Positions 1 through 8,712 of a stretch of DNA of 64,000 nt are shown piece after piece (position 1 is the stretch's first letter; each line of letters opens with the position of its first letter). Below the pieces are notes generated by a model. It was not told the DNA's origin and made no database searches. It worked only from the letters and a program-made list of their open reading frames with translations. A program made the position numbers and the translations under genes. This DNA is from Acidobacteriota bacterium. GTDB lineage: Bacteria; Acidobacteriota; Terriglobia; Acidiferrales; UBA7541. Location of the stretch: NCBI GenBank assembly GCA_013289955.1, contig JABCYZ010000001.1, forward strand, positions 186,001 through 250,000. Reading direction: 5' to 3'.

Positions 1-103
1 TGAGCCGCGGCGTCGAGTGCCGCGAAACGCCGATGGCGCGCGCGATTTGTTCGCGCCAGCCGGCGTCCGCAAGGAAATGTTGGCCAAGCCGTTGACGAGC
101 CAT
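1..103 (-). CDS. rsmA: 16S rRNA dimethyladenosine transferase, N-terminal part
   Basis: The reverse strand starts with ATG at 103 and runs off the left edge. It encodes about 34 residues beginning MARQRLGQHFLADAGWREQI. The QRLGQHFL segment is the conserved N-terminal signature of RsmA/KsgA, which dimethylates two adjacent adenines near the 3' end of 16S rRNA using S-adenosylmethionine. The SAM-binding region lies outside the window. It is divergent from the glycogen synthase gene on its right. The identification rests on a short but very characteristic motif. Confidence 0.85.
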   Translation of the reverse strand, partial: MARQRLGQHFLADAGWREQIARAIGVSRHSTPRL

Positions 104-447
104 GCGCCGAAAGTGTAGCAGGAAGCGTGTCTTCGGATTGTCCTGTCAACGTGCGCCACCCGCGCTTGCTCTCAGCTTCAGCCATGTGTGAAGCGTTTTC
201 CCTGCTTCGCCGTTTGGGTGTCGGAACCACCTTGGTCCTTCGGCGGCCGCCGTGGCAGAAACAATCCATCGACCGGGATGCGCAGTCAAACTGGCGGAGC
301 CCGTCACCGCTTGCGCTATTCCGGCTTGACGCCCGGAATTGCCTCCAGTAGCGTAAAAGGAAAGCGCCTTACGCCAAGATGGATGTGGATGCGCCGCGGA
401 AGAGAAGGAAGCGAAGCGCGCCCAGGGAATCGAGTCGAGAAAAGAGA
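104..447. other. intergenic region between rsmA and glgA
   Basis: This 344 bp stretch separates two divergent genes. Short open frames exist on both strands but none has a ribosome binding site or recognisable protein features. A TTGACG sequence at 326-331 could be a -35 element for glgA, but no good -10 follows at the usual distance. If glgA starts at the upstream ATG at 379, its 5' end would extend into this region. Confidence 0.4.
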
Positions 448-1935
448 GTGAGAATTCTTTTTGTAGCATCGGAGGGGTTGCCGTTCTCGAAGACCGGCGG
501 CCTCGCGGACGTAATCGAAGCGCTGCCGAAGGCGCTGGTGGCGCAGGGCCACGAAGTGGCCGTGGTTTTGCCGCGCTATCGGGGCACCAAGGCGGGCGCC
601 GTGGTGATGCCGAGCCTGACAATTCCGATGGCGAATCGCCTGAGGTTTCCGGCGATTGCAGATGGCACGCAAGTTTCCGGAGTGCGCTATTTTTTCCTAG
701 ACGATCCGGCGTATTTCGATCGCGACGGTCTTTACGGAAACAGCAGTGGCGATTTTCCGGACAATCCGGAGCGATACAGCGAGTTTTGCCGCGCGGCGAT
801 TGAAATTGCGAAACACGTCTGGCCTGCCGACGTGATTCATTGCCACGACTGGCAGACGGCGCTCGTGCCGGTTCTGCTGCGTACCTCGTACGGCGACGAC
901 CCGCTGGTAAAAGACATTCCCGTGGTGTTCACGATCCACAATATGGGCTACCACGGGCTTTTCAAAACTGACGTCCTGGAACGCGCGGGGATTCCCGGAG
1001 CCGTCTACCATCCGGCCGGCATGGAATTTTACGGCAACGTGAACTTCTTGAAAGGCGGATTGGTTTATTCCGATTTTCTGACCACCGTAAGCAAGAGATA
1101 TGCGCAGGAAATTCAGACGCCGGAATTTGGATACGGACTGGACGGCGTGGTGCGCAGCCGCGCAGACCGCATGGTGGGGATTTTGAATGGCGTTGATTAT
1201 TCGGCGTGGAGTCCGGAAAAAGACAAACTGATTCCCATGAAATATTCCGCAAAGGATATGGGCGGAAAGCACGTATGCAAACAGGCTCTGCTCGAATTGT
1301 TTGGTATTCTGCCGGAACACGCCGCGCGCCCCGTGATTGGAATCGTTTCGCGTTTCGCGGATCAAAAGGGCTTCGATCTCATCGCGGAAAAAGCCTATGA
1401 ATTAATGAAAGAAGATCTCTCGCTGGTCGTGCTGGGCTCCGGCGATCGCAAGTACGAAGAGCTATTTCAGGCGATGGCCAACACGTTTTCCGGGCGAGTC
1501 GGTGTGAAAATCGCCTACGACAACGAGATCGCGCACAAAGTGGAGGCCGGCGCGGACATGTTTCTGATGCCTTCGCGCTACGAACCTTGCGGGTTGAATC
1601 AGATCTACAGCTTGAAGTATGGTACGGTGCCTATTGTGCGAGCAACCGGCGGTCTTGATGATACAGTCGAGCCGTTCGATCTGGAGCACGGGACGGGAAC
1701 GGGATTCAAGTTCGCGGAATATTCCGGGGCGGCCATGATGTACGCGATTCGGCAAGCTTTGCATCATTCGACCGACGAGCGTATCTGGCGGCGCATCCAA
1801 TTGAACGGAATGGCAAAGGATTTTTCCTGGAAGGGGCCAGCGGCGGAGTATGCGAAAGTATATGAAGCGGCTTTGACCCTTCGAGGCGCTGGGCAAGCAG
1901 GACGAAACCAAATGTCCGTTACCACATCTAATTGA
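448..1935 (+). CDS. glgA: glycogen synthase (ADP-glucose type, GT5)
   Basis: Glycogen synthase transfers glucose from ADP-glucose to the growing alpha-1,4-glucan in the cytoplasm. The protein opens with RILFVASEGLPFSKTGGLAD, where KTGGLAD is the nucleotide-sugar-binding loop of bacterial GlgA. Near the C-terminus it has MPSRYEPCGLNQ followed by GTVPIVRATGGL, the GT5 donor-site signature. The length of 495 residues fits the family (about 480). I chose GTG 448 because family members begin right before the RILFVASE strand. An in-frame ATG at 379 would add 23 basic residues. Thioredoxin and methyltransferase genes follow on the same strand. Confidence 0.93.
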   Translation: MRILFVASEGLPFSKTGGLADVIEALPKALVAQGHEVAVVLPRYRGTKAGAVVMPSLTIPMANRLRFPAIADGTQVSGVRYFFLDDPAYFDRDGLYGNSSGDFPDNPERYSEFCRAAIEIAKHVWPADVIHCHDWQTALVPVLLRTSYGDDPLVKDIPVVFTIHNMGYHGLFKTDVLERAGIPGAVYHPAGMEFYGNVNFLKGGLVYSDFLTTVSKRYAQEIQTPEFGYGLDGVVRSRADRMVGILNGVDYSAWSPEKDKLIPMKYSAKDMGGKHVCKQALLELFGILPEHAARPVIGIVSRFADQKGFDLIAEKAYELMKEDLSLVVLGSGDRKYEELFQAMANTFSGRVGVKIAYDNEIAHKVEAGADMFLMPSRYEPCGLNQIYSLKYGTVPIVRATGGLDDTVEPFDLEHGTGTGFKFAEYSGAAMMYAIRQALHHSTDERIWRRIQLNGMAKDFSWKGPAAEYAKVYEAALTLRGAGQAGRNQMSVTTSN

Positions 1936-1991
1936 GCTGACGAAGGAGAGAAAAACAGCGGCCTAGCGGCAAGCTGTTGAGGACAAACAAC

Positions 1992-2351
1992 ATGGCTGAC
2001 AATATCCAGGCAGGGACAGCAAACAGTATCCAGGCAGTGACGGATGGAAATTTTGAGGCGGAAGTGCTTACGGCTAGCAGCACGCAGCCGGTGATGGTGG
2101 ATTTCTGGGCGGAATGGTGCCGTCCCTGCCACATGCTCGCGCCGACGGTTGCCGAGATTGCGCATGATTATGCTGGCAAACTCAAGGTGATGAAGCTGAA
2201 CGTCGATGAAGCGATGAACTCCGCGGGGCGCTACAATATTCGCGGGATCCCGACGTTGCTCGTGTTCAAGAACGGGCAAGTGGTCGAGCAGATTGTTGGC
2301 GCGGTGCCCAAGGACCAGATCACCAAGGCGCTCGACCGGCACATGGCCTAA
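1992..2351 (+). CDS. trxA: thioredoxin with WCRPC active site
   Basis: This small cytosolic thiol-disulfide oxidoreductase has 119 residues, slightly longer than the 105-110 typical because of an N-terminal extension. The fold markers are present: VMVDFWAEWC before the active site, the cis-proline segment RGIPTLLVFKNG, and a C-terminal helix. The redox motif reads WCRPC where most thioredoxins have WCGPC, so the residue after the first cysteine is Arg. That changes the local charge and possibly the redox potential. ATG 1992 is preferred over the upstream TTG at 1977. The gene lies 56 bp behind glgA and is followed by a terminator-like hairpin. Confidence 0.92.
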   Translation: MADNIQAGTANSIQAVTDGNFEAEVLTASSTQPVMVDFWAEWCRPCHMLAPTVAEIAHDYAGKLKVMKLNVDEAMNSAGRYNIRGIPTLLVFKNGQVVEQIVGAVPKDQITKALDRHMA

Positions 2352-2418
2352 TTCGCCACCCGATGCGTCGAAGGATTTGGCGCACCGCATGGGCAGCAAA
2401 AAGATAGAAAGATTGGCG

Positions 2419-2460
2419 GGGCATGTCGTACAGTTGAATGCGGCATGCCCTTTGTTTTTT
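2419..2460 (+). terminator. candidate rho-independent terminator after thioredoxin
   Basis: A 7 bp stem pairs GGGCATG at 2419-2425 with CATGCCC at 2444-2450. The 18 nt loop is long. TTTGTTTTTT follows directly. The T-run and its position behind the thioredoxin gene support a terminator. Confidence 0.55.
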
Positions 2461-2489
2461 GCGCGGGCGGCGAACTTAAGGAGCACAGA

Positions 2490-3302
2490 TTGGCTACAGC
2501 TGAGACAGCAGCGACAGCAACCCGTCAAGTAAAACCTGCCGACCATCCTCCGATGCTTGCCGGAGAACGCGGGCCCATGCCCATCTCGCGGCCCGGACTC
2601 CACGAAACTGTGCTGAAGATTTTGAAACCGCTGCCGCGTGGAAGGGTTCTGGATTGCCCCACGGGAGAGGGAGCGCTTGCCGAAGATTTGGTGGCGGAAG
2701 GTTTTGACGTGCGCTGTTGCGATTTGTATTCGGAGCTTTTCCGCCTGGATGGAGTGGAGATCAAGCGCGGCGATCTGGCGGGTACGCTGCCATATGCTTC
2801 GGAATCGTTTGATTACATCACCTCGCTGGATGGACTGGAACATATTGATTCGCCGCCACAGGCGTTTCGAGAGTACCGCCGGCTGCTAAAACCGGGCGGG
2901 CATCTGATTATCAGCGTGCCGAATATCATGAATGTCGAGGAGCGATTGAAGTGGCTGCTGTTCGGCTACACGTCGCATTTCAAACCGCTTTCCGAGCAGT
3001 TCAAGGCCAAGATTCATTACGATTGCGCAGGGAAGGACGAGATTTCCGTCCATGCCAACCCGATTGGCTACAATGAGCTGCGGTACAACCTCGAGAAGAA
3101 TGGATTTGCGATTCAGGGCGTTTACCGCGACCGGATAAAAGGGAACCAGTGGCTGTACTGGCCGCTGGTTGCGTTTATCCGGCTGCTGGCAAAGCTTACG
3201 CCGGAAAAGCGGCGTAAGGACCGGTGGACAGAGGAGTTAGTGTCGGATCCGGTGCTGCTCGGCGGAAATACGATTATCATTCATTCTATCCACCTATCCT
3301 AG
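2490..3302 (+). CDS. class I SAM-dependent methyltransferase
   Basis: The protein of about 270 residues carries a methyltransferase type 11 core. Motif I appears as GRVLDCPTGEGALAEDL, the acidic residue ending strand 2 lies in FDVRCCDLY, and motif IV/post-IV is DYITSLDGLEHI followed by EYRRLLKPGGHLIISVPN. The substrate cannot be read from the sequence; the context beside glycogen and redox genes does not fix it. TTG 2490 is chosen as start because AAGGAG lies six bases upstream, whereas the ATG at 2445 falls inside the terminator. The C-terminal third has hydrophobic stretches around residues 220-230. Confidence 0.82.
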   Translation: MATAETAATATRQVKPADHPPMLAGERGPMPISRPGLHETVLKILKPLPRGRVLDCPTGEGALAEDLVAEGFDVRCCDLYSELFRLDGVEIKRGDLAGTLPYASESFDYITSLDGLEHIDSPPQAFREYRRLLKPGGHLIISVPNIMNVEERLKWLLFGYTSHFKPLSEQFKAKIHYDCAGKDEISVHANPIGYNELRYNLEKNGFAIQGVYRDRIKGNQWLYWPLVAFIRLLAKLTPEKRRKDRWTEELVSDPVLLGGNTIIIHSIHLS

Positions 3303-3509
3303 GCTGATTCCCATTGTGCTTTGAACAGTCCTCGGCTCGAGATGCGTGCCTCTGAATCCGGTTTTACGCCTCGCCTTTGTTCTCTATAAGGTAACGACAT
3401 ACTTAGCTCGCCTGTGGAAATGGCCCGCGAGAGTCGATCCGACGATCGCGATTCGTGACCGTAGCTGGCCAGGTGCCTGCGACGGTTGCCTCGATGTACA
3501 ATCGAGCCG

Positions 3510-4031
3510 GTGAACCACACGCATCCGATGCTTCGAGCCGTGCTGAAGAGCCAGTATCACGCGTCGCTGGCGATGCTCCGCGAAGCCATCGAGCGCTGCC
3601 CGCCCGAGGAGTGGTTGAGCACCAACCACAAGAATGCGTTCTGGCAGGTGTCGTATCACGCGCTGTTCTTTGCACACCTTTATCTTCAGCGCAACGAGGC
3701 TGCGTTCAGGCTGTGGGAACAGCATCGCGGCGAGGGCGACGGCATCCAGGGTGAGCCGTACACGCAAGCGCAGGTGCTCGAGTACTGGGAGTTCTGCGAT
3801 CGGATGATCGACGACGCCGTGGACGTGTTGGATCTCGACAGCACCGAAAGTGGCTTCAGTTGGTATCGCATGTCCAAGCTGGAGCACCAGTTCGTCAATA
3901 TCCGCCATATCCAACATCATGCCGCGCAACTGATCGACCGCGTCCGCTCGGCCGCCGACGTCGGGATTCGCTGGGTGGCCGCGCGCCAGCGTCTTGGTGA
4001 ATCAAGTAATTCATTGCCCTATAAAGGCTGA
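3510..4031 (+). CDS. DinB-fold metal-binding protein
   Basis: The predicted protein of about 173 residues looks like the DinB/YfiT four-helix bundle superfamily. It has histidines at the expected positions for a metal site: FWQVSYHALFFAHLYL in helix 2 and NIRHIQHHAAQLIDR near the end of helix 4. Members include thiol-dependent transferases and damage-induced proteins of unknown role, so only the fold is called. The start is uncertain: GTG 3510, ATG 3528 and TTG 3486 are in frame and none has a clear ribosome binding site. It is transcribed in the same direction as its neighbours but separated from them by about 200 bp on each side. Confidence 0.72.
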   Translation: MNHTHPMLRAVLKSQYHASLAMLREAIERCPPEEWLSTNHKNAFWQVSYHALFFAHLYLQRNEAAFRLWEQHRGEGDGIQGEPYTQAQVLEYWEFCDRMIDDAVDVLDLDSTESGFSWYRMSKLEHQFVNIRHIQHHAAQLIDRVRSAADVGIRWVAARQRLGESSNSLPYKG

Positions 4032-4235
4032 TTCTAGAGGCGGCTAGAATGAGTGCGTCCGTCGCGGTCCAGGGTGAGCAAGGCCGTCCACTCTGGGGTG
4101 GCGTTGACGGAAGGGCCGCAACGTCCGACCGGGGAGTTTCGTGGTTTCCCGGCTGCGACGGCCGGCGGTGGAGCGGCTTGGGAAAGGGTGGCGCTCGAGC
4201 GAGGGCGACGTTTTAAAGTGGAGGGAGAGAGGGAG

Positions 4236-4826
4236 ATGGCGGATTTGAGCCGCAGCTCAGGAATTGCCCGATGTCACTGGGCGACGGGTGAGTTGAATAT
4301 TCCCTATCACGATCGGGAGTGGGGCGTGCCGCTGCACGACGACCGTGCCTTGTTTGAGCTTTTGATATTGGAGGGGGCGCAGGCAGGGTTGAGCTGGGAT
4401 ACGGTCCTGAGGAAGAGGGAGCGGTACCGCGAGGTGTTTGACGGGTTTGCGGTGGAGAAGGTGGCGCGGTATGACAAAAAGAAGGTGCGCGAGCTTTTAA
4501 AGGATGCGGGGATTATTCGGAATCGGCTGAAGATTGCGGCGGCGGTTTCGAACGCCCAGGCATTCTTGAAGGTGCAGGAAGAGTTTGGGTCATTTGATAA
4601 ATATATTTGGCGATTTGTCGGCGGTATCCCGAAGCAAAACGCTTGGAGGACGCACAAACGCCTACCCGCTAAGACGGCGGAATCGGATGCGATGAGCAAG
4701 GATCTAAAGAAGCGCGGGTTTCGCTTTGTGGGGTCGACGATTTGTTATGCGTTTATGCAGGCGACGGGGATGGTGAACGATCATTTGGTGGATTGCTTCC
4801 GGTACTCTCGTTTGTCCGGAAACTAG
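4236..4826 (+). CDS. tag: DNA-3-methyladenine glycosylase I
   Basis: The enzyme removes 3-methyladenine from alkylated DNA as the first step of base excision repair. At 196 residues it matches the family length. Recognisable elements are RCHWATG near the N-terminus with the Cys of the zinc site, YHDREWGVPLHDD, the core FELLILEGAQAGLSW, and the C-terminal FMQATGMVNDHLVDC with further zinc ligands. ATG 4236 is preceded by a purine-rich GGGAGAGAGGGAG sequence; the longer upstream open frame has no family similarity. It converges with the rhomboid gene on the other strand. Confidence 0.93.
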   Translation: MADLSRSSGIARCHWATGELNIPYHDREWGVPLHDDRALFELLILEGAQAGLSWDTVLRKRERYREVFDGFAVEKVARYDKKKVRELLKDAGIIRNRLKIAAAVSNAQAFLKVQEEFGSFDKYIWRFVGGIPKQNAWRTHKRLPAKTAESDAMSKDLKKRGFRFVGSTICYAFMQATGMVNDHLVDCFRYSRLSGN

Positions 4827-4871
4827 GGGGCCGCGGTTCCGTTTGTTCGGACAGCCCTGGCGGCGTATTGC

Positions 4872-5786
4872 CTACATATCCTTCGGGACGGCAAACGCCG
4901 GATCGTCCGGTTTCAACTTGTGAGCCTCGTTGTACGCTGCTGTCGCCGCGGGTATGTTGCCCAAGCGATGGTAGGCGATGGCCAAGTCCATCCACAGTTC
5001 TGGCGATTTCGGCTGCTGAGCTGTAGCGTCGCGCAGCCATCGGACCGCTTCTTCATTGTGATTTGCGACCAGGGCCGCGTAACCCCATTGTCCTTCTTCA
5101 AAGCCCGCCTTGCCGGAAAGATTGACGAGGGGCCGCCCATAGGTTGATCCCCACAGGCCAAAGGCGACGAGGGCAGCGACTGCTGAGGCAAAAAGCGGAC
5201 GGCGGCTGGGCATGGTGATTGCAAAACCGGCGAGAATGCCGAGAATGGCTCCGGCTCCATGGGCGACATTGGCAACGACGAAGATGTGAAGCAGCGTCGT
5301 TGCTAAGCAGAAAAAGAACCAAACCACGAAAACAGTAACCGTCCTCTGATCCATGGAACCGCGGAAACGCTCGTCGCGCCGCGACAACACCCACAGCAGG
5401 CCGAAGAAGCCGTAACCAACCCCAGAGAGGCCGACACCCGTTTGGGCGAATGCGAACTCGAAAGAACTTGAACCGACGGCAAACAGAACAAGGAGCGCGG
5501 CAGTCTTGGCGTGTCCGAACACGCCTTCCAAGAGGGAGCCAAGGACCCAGAGCCAATAGACGTTGAAGACCAGATGCAGCAGGTCCAGGTGCGGGAAGAT
5601 GGTTGTGAACAAGCGCCAGAGTTGCCCACGGCGAATCTCGGCAGTGGCGAAGACGATGGACACGTCGTACTTGGCCCACCACGCGATAGTCACGACGACG
5701 GCGATGAGGATTGTTCCCGCAATGACCGGGTAGCGCGGGAATTCGGACCATCTGGGAGGAGGGGGCATTTCGACCAAAGCTAGCAT
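4872..5786 (-). CDS. rhomboid family intramembrane protease with C-terminal TPR
   Basis: This 304-residue protein has six predicted membrane segments followed by a soluble tail. The catalytic serine lies in GVGLSGVGYG (about Ser121, the GxSG motif) and the catalytic histidine in NVAHGAGAILG (about His176), so the serine-histidine dyad is intact. The HLDLLHLVFNVYWL segment matches the conserved rhomboid HxxxN region. The last 80 residues contain a tetratricopeptide-like pair of helices, ELWMDLAIAYHRLGN and ATAAYNEAHKLKPDD, which may recruit a substrate or partner. Substrates are unknown. Confidence 0.88.
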   Translation of the reverse strand: MLALVEMPPPPRWSEFPRYPVIAGTILIAVVVTIAWWAKYDVSIVFATAEIRRGQLWRLFTTIFPHLDLLHLVFNVYWLWVLGSLLEGVFGHAKTAALLVLFAVGSSSFEFAFAQTGVGLSGVGYGFFGLLWVLSRRDERFRGSMDQRTVTVFVVWFFFCLATTLLHIFVVANVAHGAGAILGILAGFAITMPSRRPLFASAVAALVAFGLWGSTYGRPLVNLSGKAGFEEGQWGYAALVANHNEEAVRWLRDATAQQPKSPELWMDLAIAYHRLGNIPAATAAYNEAHKLKPDDPAFAVPKDM

Positions 5787-6004
5787 GGAATCCGCAGATG
5801 GAATGAGCGCGCGGGGGGAATGAGTTCTTGAAAAGCAATTACGATTGCTTCTCGCTGGACAATACCGGTTGCTTGCGTTGAGGGCTAGGCGAGCTTACGA
5901 TAGCAATCTGCCGTAGCTTGGTGCCTTCCAACGCCGTTCAGGTGAAGTGAGCGATTCGGCGATGAGGTGTGGTTAGTGAAGGGGCAGTGCGCAAGAGGAC
6001 AGGA

Positions 6005-6023
6005 GACAGACTAAACGTCTGTC
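6005..6023 (+). promoter_or_regulatory. perfect hairpin in the purA leader
   Basis: GACAGAC at 6005-6011 and GTCTGTC at 6017-6023 form a 7 bp perfect inverted repeat with a 5 nt loop. It ends 16 bp before the purA start codon. No T-run follows, so it is not a terminator. It could influence translation of purA or be a short dispersed palindrome. Confidence 0.45.
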
Positions 6024-6039
6024 CCGCAGAGGGGACTGA

Positions 6040-7338
6040 ATGAAATCGGTGGTCGTAGTGGGGGCGCAGTGGGGGGATGAGGGGAAGGGCAAGGTGGTGG
6101 ACTACCTTGCGGGGTCGTTTGATTTTATTGCGCGCGTGGCGGGGGGACACAATGCGGGGCATACCGTCATCATCGGGAAGGACCGGTATGTGTTGCAGTT
6201 GATTCCTTGCGGAATTCTGCGGCCCAGGCAGCAGGCGGTGATTGGGACCGGCGTGGTGGTGGATCCGGCGGCGCTTGTGGCGGAGATTGAGACTTTGGCG
6301 AAGGCGGGGATTGATGTGAAGGGGCGGCTGCACATCAGCAATCGGGCGCATTTGATTTTTCCGTATCACCGCGAATTGGATAAGGCTGCGGAAGGCGCGA
6401 GAGGCGCGGATAAAATCGGGACGACTTCGCGGGGGATTGGGCCGGCATACGAAGATAAAATGGCGCGGCGCGGGTTGCGGATGTGCGACTTGCTGGAGCC
6501 GGAGCTGTTTCGGAAGAAGGCGGCGCGGGTCGTGGCGGAGAAGAACCGGTTGGCAAAGGGCGCTTACGGTGCGGACGTGGATTTTTCGCATGAAGTTGAG
6601 GCCACCCTGAAATTGGGGGAGAAAATTCGCGGGTATATTTGCGATACGGCGGAACTTGTCAATCGGGCGCTGGAGGAAGGGAAGTCGGTGCTTTTTGAGG
6701 GCGCGCAGGGGACGATGCTGGATATTGATCATGGGACGTATCCGTATGTGACGTCTTCCAGCGCGATTTCTGGCGGCGCGACGACCGGCGTTGGAGTCCC
6801 GCCTACCAGGATCAAGAACGTCTTGGGAATTTCGAAGGCTTATACGACGCGCGTGGGCGGCGGGCCCTTTCCTACGGAGATGCCGGAGTTGGAGGCGCAG
6901 GAAGTGCGCGAGCGGGGAAAAGAGTTTGGGGCGGTGACGGGGCGGGCTCGTCGGTGCGGATGGCTGGATTTAATGGTGTTGAAGTACGCGAAAATGATCA
7001 ATGGGATTGATTCGCTGGTGGTGACGAAATTGGATGTGTTCGATACGCAGCGGGAGATTCAGGTGTGCGTGGGTTACAAATATAAAGGCAAAACATTGAA
7101 GGAGATGCCCGCTTTGGCCGAAGAGTACGAGCAAGTTGTGCCGGAATACAAGACCTTGCCGGGGTGGTGCGAGATGACTTACGGCGTGAAGGATGGGGCG
7201 AAATTGCCTAAAGCGGCCTTGGATTATTTGCGGTTTATTGGGGATTTTTTGCAGGTGGAGATCGGCATGATTTCTACCGGGCCTGAGCGGGATGCGACGA
7301 TTGTTCCGGCGGGCACTCTATTGGCGCGGTGGCTCTAG
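6040..7338 (+). CDS. purA: adenylosuccinate synthetase
   Basis: The enzyme condenses IMP with aspartate using GTP in AMP biosynthesis. The N-terminus VVGAQWGDEGKGKVVDYLA is the GTP-binding and catalytic signature, with the catalytic Asp in GDEGKGK and the His of GGHNAGHT following. SLVVTKLDVFD near residue 330 is the guanine-specificity loop, and TTRVGGGPFPTE is the IMP-binding segment. The length of 432 residues is normal. It is the first gene of a same-strand run with moeA, moaC, a response regulator and mogA, although a 92 bp gap with a repeat separates it from moeA. Confidence 0.97.
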   Translation: MKSVVVVGAQWGDEGKGKVVDYLAGSFDFIARVAGGHNAGHTVIIGKDRYVLQLIPCGILRPRQQAVIGTGVVVDPAALVAEIETLAKAGIDVKGRLHISNRAHLIFPYHRELDKAAEGARGADKIGTTSRGIGPAYEDKMARRGLRMCDLLEPELFRKKAARVVAEKNRLAKGAYGADVDFSHEVEATLKLGEKIRGYICDTAELVNRALEEGKSVLFEGAQGTMLDIDHGTYPYVTSSSAISGGATTGVGVPPTRIKNVLGISKAYTTRVGGGPFPTEMPELEAQEVRERGKEFGAVTGRARRCGWLDLMVLKYAKMINGIDSLVVTKLDVFDTQREIQVCVGYKYKGKTLKEMPALAEEYEQVVPEYKTLPGWCEMTYGVKDGAKLPKAALDYLRFIGDFLQVEIGMISTGPERDATIVPAGTLLARWL

Positions 7339-7412
7339 GAAAAGACGAAGAAAAAGAGTTACACAGAGATCAGAGAGAACACCGGGCGCGCAGCGAAGAG
7401 TAAGAGAAGGTC
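7339..7412 (+). repeat. dispersed intergenic repeat, copy A
   Basis: Purine-rich sequence between purA and moeA. It shares the exact 18-mer AAAAGACGAAGAAAAAGA (7340-7357) with the moeA-moaC gap and continues with a TTACACAGAG-like segment. Similar tracts occur at about 46402-46450 and 54095-54145. Confidence 0.55.
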
Positions 7413-7430
7413 TCGAGAAACAGCTTACCT

Positions 7431-8642
7431 ATGCTCACTTACGAGCAAGCACGCCAGAAAGTCATCGAACAACTAGCAGAGAAGAAGGGGCCGCGCGCTA
7501 CCGAAGAGGTGCGCGTCGGCGATGCGCTGGGATTCGTGTTGGCGCAGGAAGTGAAAACGGACCGCGAGTATCCGCCGTTTAACCGGGCGACGCGGGATGG
7601 GTATGCGGTATTTGCAGCGGATGCGAAGGCTGGAGCGGCGCTGAAGTGCACGGGAGAGATTAAGGCGGGGGACCGCGTCACCAAGGAATTGTGGGCGGAG
7701 ACTTGCGTGCAGATTATGACAGGCGCAGCGGTGCCTTCGGGCGCGGACGCGGTGGTGATGATCGAGCATACCAAGCGCGACGGAGACGAAGTGCGGTTCG
7801 AACGCGACGCGGTGACGGGGCAGAATTTTGTGCCGCGGGGGAGCGAAGCGCGGGCAGGGCAGACGCTTTTGACCGCGGGGATGCGGCTGGGTTATGCCGA
7901 GCTGGGGCTGGCGGCGCAGGTGGGAGCGGCGGAGTTGAAATGCGCGTCGAAGCCGCGCGTGGCGATTCTTTCTACCGGGGATGAGATTGTACCGGTCGAC
8001 AGCATTCCGGGGCAATTTCAGATTCGGAATAGCAACAGCGTTTCGTTGGCGGCGCAGGTGCGGTTGGCAGGGGGGATGCCGGTTTTGCTGGGGAACGCGA
8101 TGGACCGGGAGGACGATTTGTCATCGAAGATTCGGCGCGGGTTACAGGAGGACTTGCTCGTTTTGTCGGGCGGCGTGTCGATGGGGAAGTACGATTTGGT
8201 CGAGAAGGTTTTGCGGGAGATGGAGACTGAATTTTATTTCGACGCGGTGGCGATTCGGCCGGGGAAACCGGCGGTGTTTGGGAAGTGTGGGGAGAAATTC
8301 GTATTTGGGTTGCCCGGGAATCCGGTGTCGACCATGGTTACGTTTGAGTTGTTTGTGGCGCCGGCGGTGGATTTGTTGAGCGGGGCGGAGGCGCGGACGT
8401 TGCCGATGGTTGAGGCACGATTGGGCGAGGCTTTGAAAGAGAAGCCGGGGGTGACACACTTTTTGCCGGCGCGGATGGAAGGGCAGGGGGCGGAGAGGGA
8501 AGTGAAGGTTTTGAAGTGGCAAGGGTCGGGTGATGTGTCGGCGCTGGCTCGGGCGAATTGCTTTGTGGTGGTTCCGATCGAGAGGGAACAGATAGAAGCG
8601 GGAGAGAGATTGGAAGTGATGGTGAGAAGGGATCTGCTGTGA
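7431..8642 (+). CDS. moeA: molybdopterin molybdenumtransferase
   Basis: MoeA inserts molybdate into adenylylated molybdopterin, the last common step of molybdenum cofactor synthesis. The 403 residues show the standard order: an N-terminal dimerisation region with PPFNRATRDGYAVFA, the beta-barrel segment with IMTGAAVPSGADAVVMIEHT, the MPT-binding domain with ILSTGDEIV and VLSGGVSMGKYD, and the late motif FGLPGNPVSTMVTFELF. A short C-terminal domain IV completes the protein. It is flanked by the two best copies of a dispersed intergenic repeat and co-directional with moaC and mogA, which act in the same pathway. Confidence 0.96.
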   Translation: MLTYEQARQKVIEQLAEKKGPRATEEVRVGDALGFVLAQEVKTDREYPPFNRATRDGYAVFAADAKAGAALKCTGEIKAGDRVTKELWAETCVQIMTGAAVPSGADAVVMIEHTKRDGDEVRFERDAVTGQNFVPRGSEARAGQTLLTAGMRLGYAELGLAAQVGAAELKCASKPRVAILSTGDEIVPVDSIPGQFQIRNSNSVSLAAQVRLAGGMPVLLGNAMDREDDLSSKIRRGLQEDLLVLSGGVSMGKYDLVEKVLREMETEFYFDAVAIRPGKPAVFGKCGEKFVFGLPGNPVSTMVTFELFVAPAVDLLSGAEARTLPMVEARLGEALKEKPGVTHFLPARMEGQGAEREVKVLKWQGSGDVSALARANCFVVVPIEREQIEAGERLEVMVRRDLL

Positions 8643-8644
8643 GG

Positions 8645-8712
8645 TAGAAAAAAGACGAAGAAAAAGATTTTACACCTGGGGCACAGAGGACACTGGGAGA
8701 GAGAAGAGAAGA
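8645..8712 (+). repeat. dispersed intergenic repeat, copy B
   Basis: This copy fills the gap between moeA and moaC. It contains the same 18-mer as copy A (8650-8667), then TTTTACAC and GCACAGAGGACACTGGGAGA. It abuts the moaC start codon, so its purine-rich end also supplies the ribosome binding region. Confidence 0.55.
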
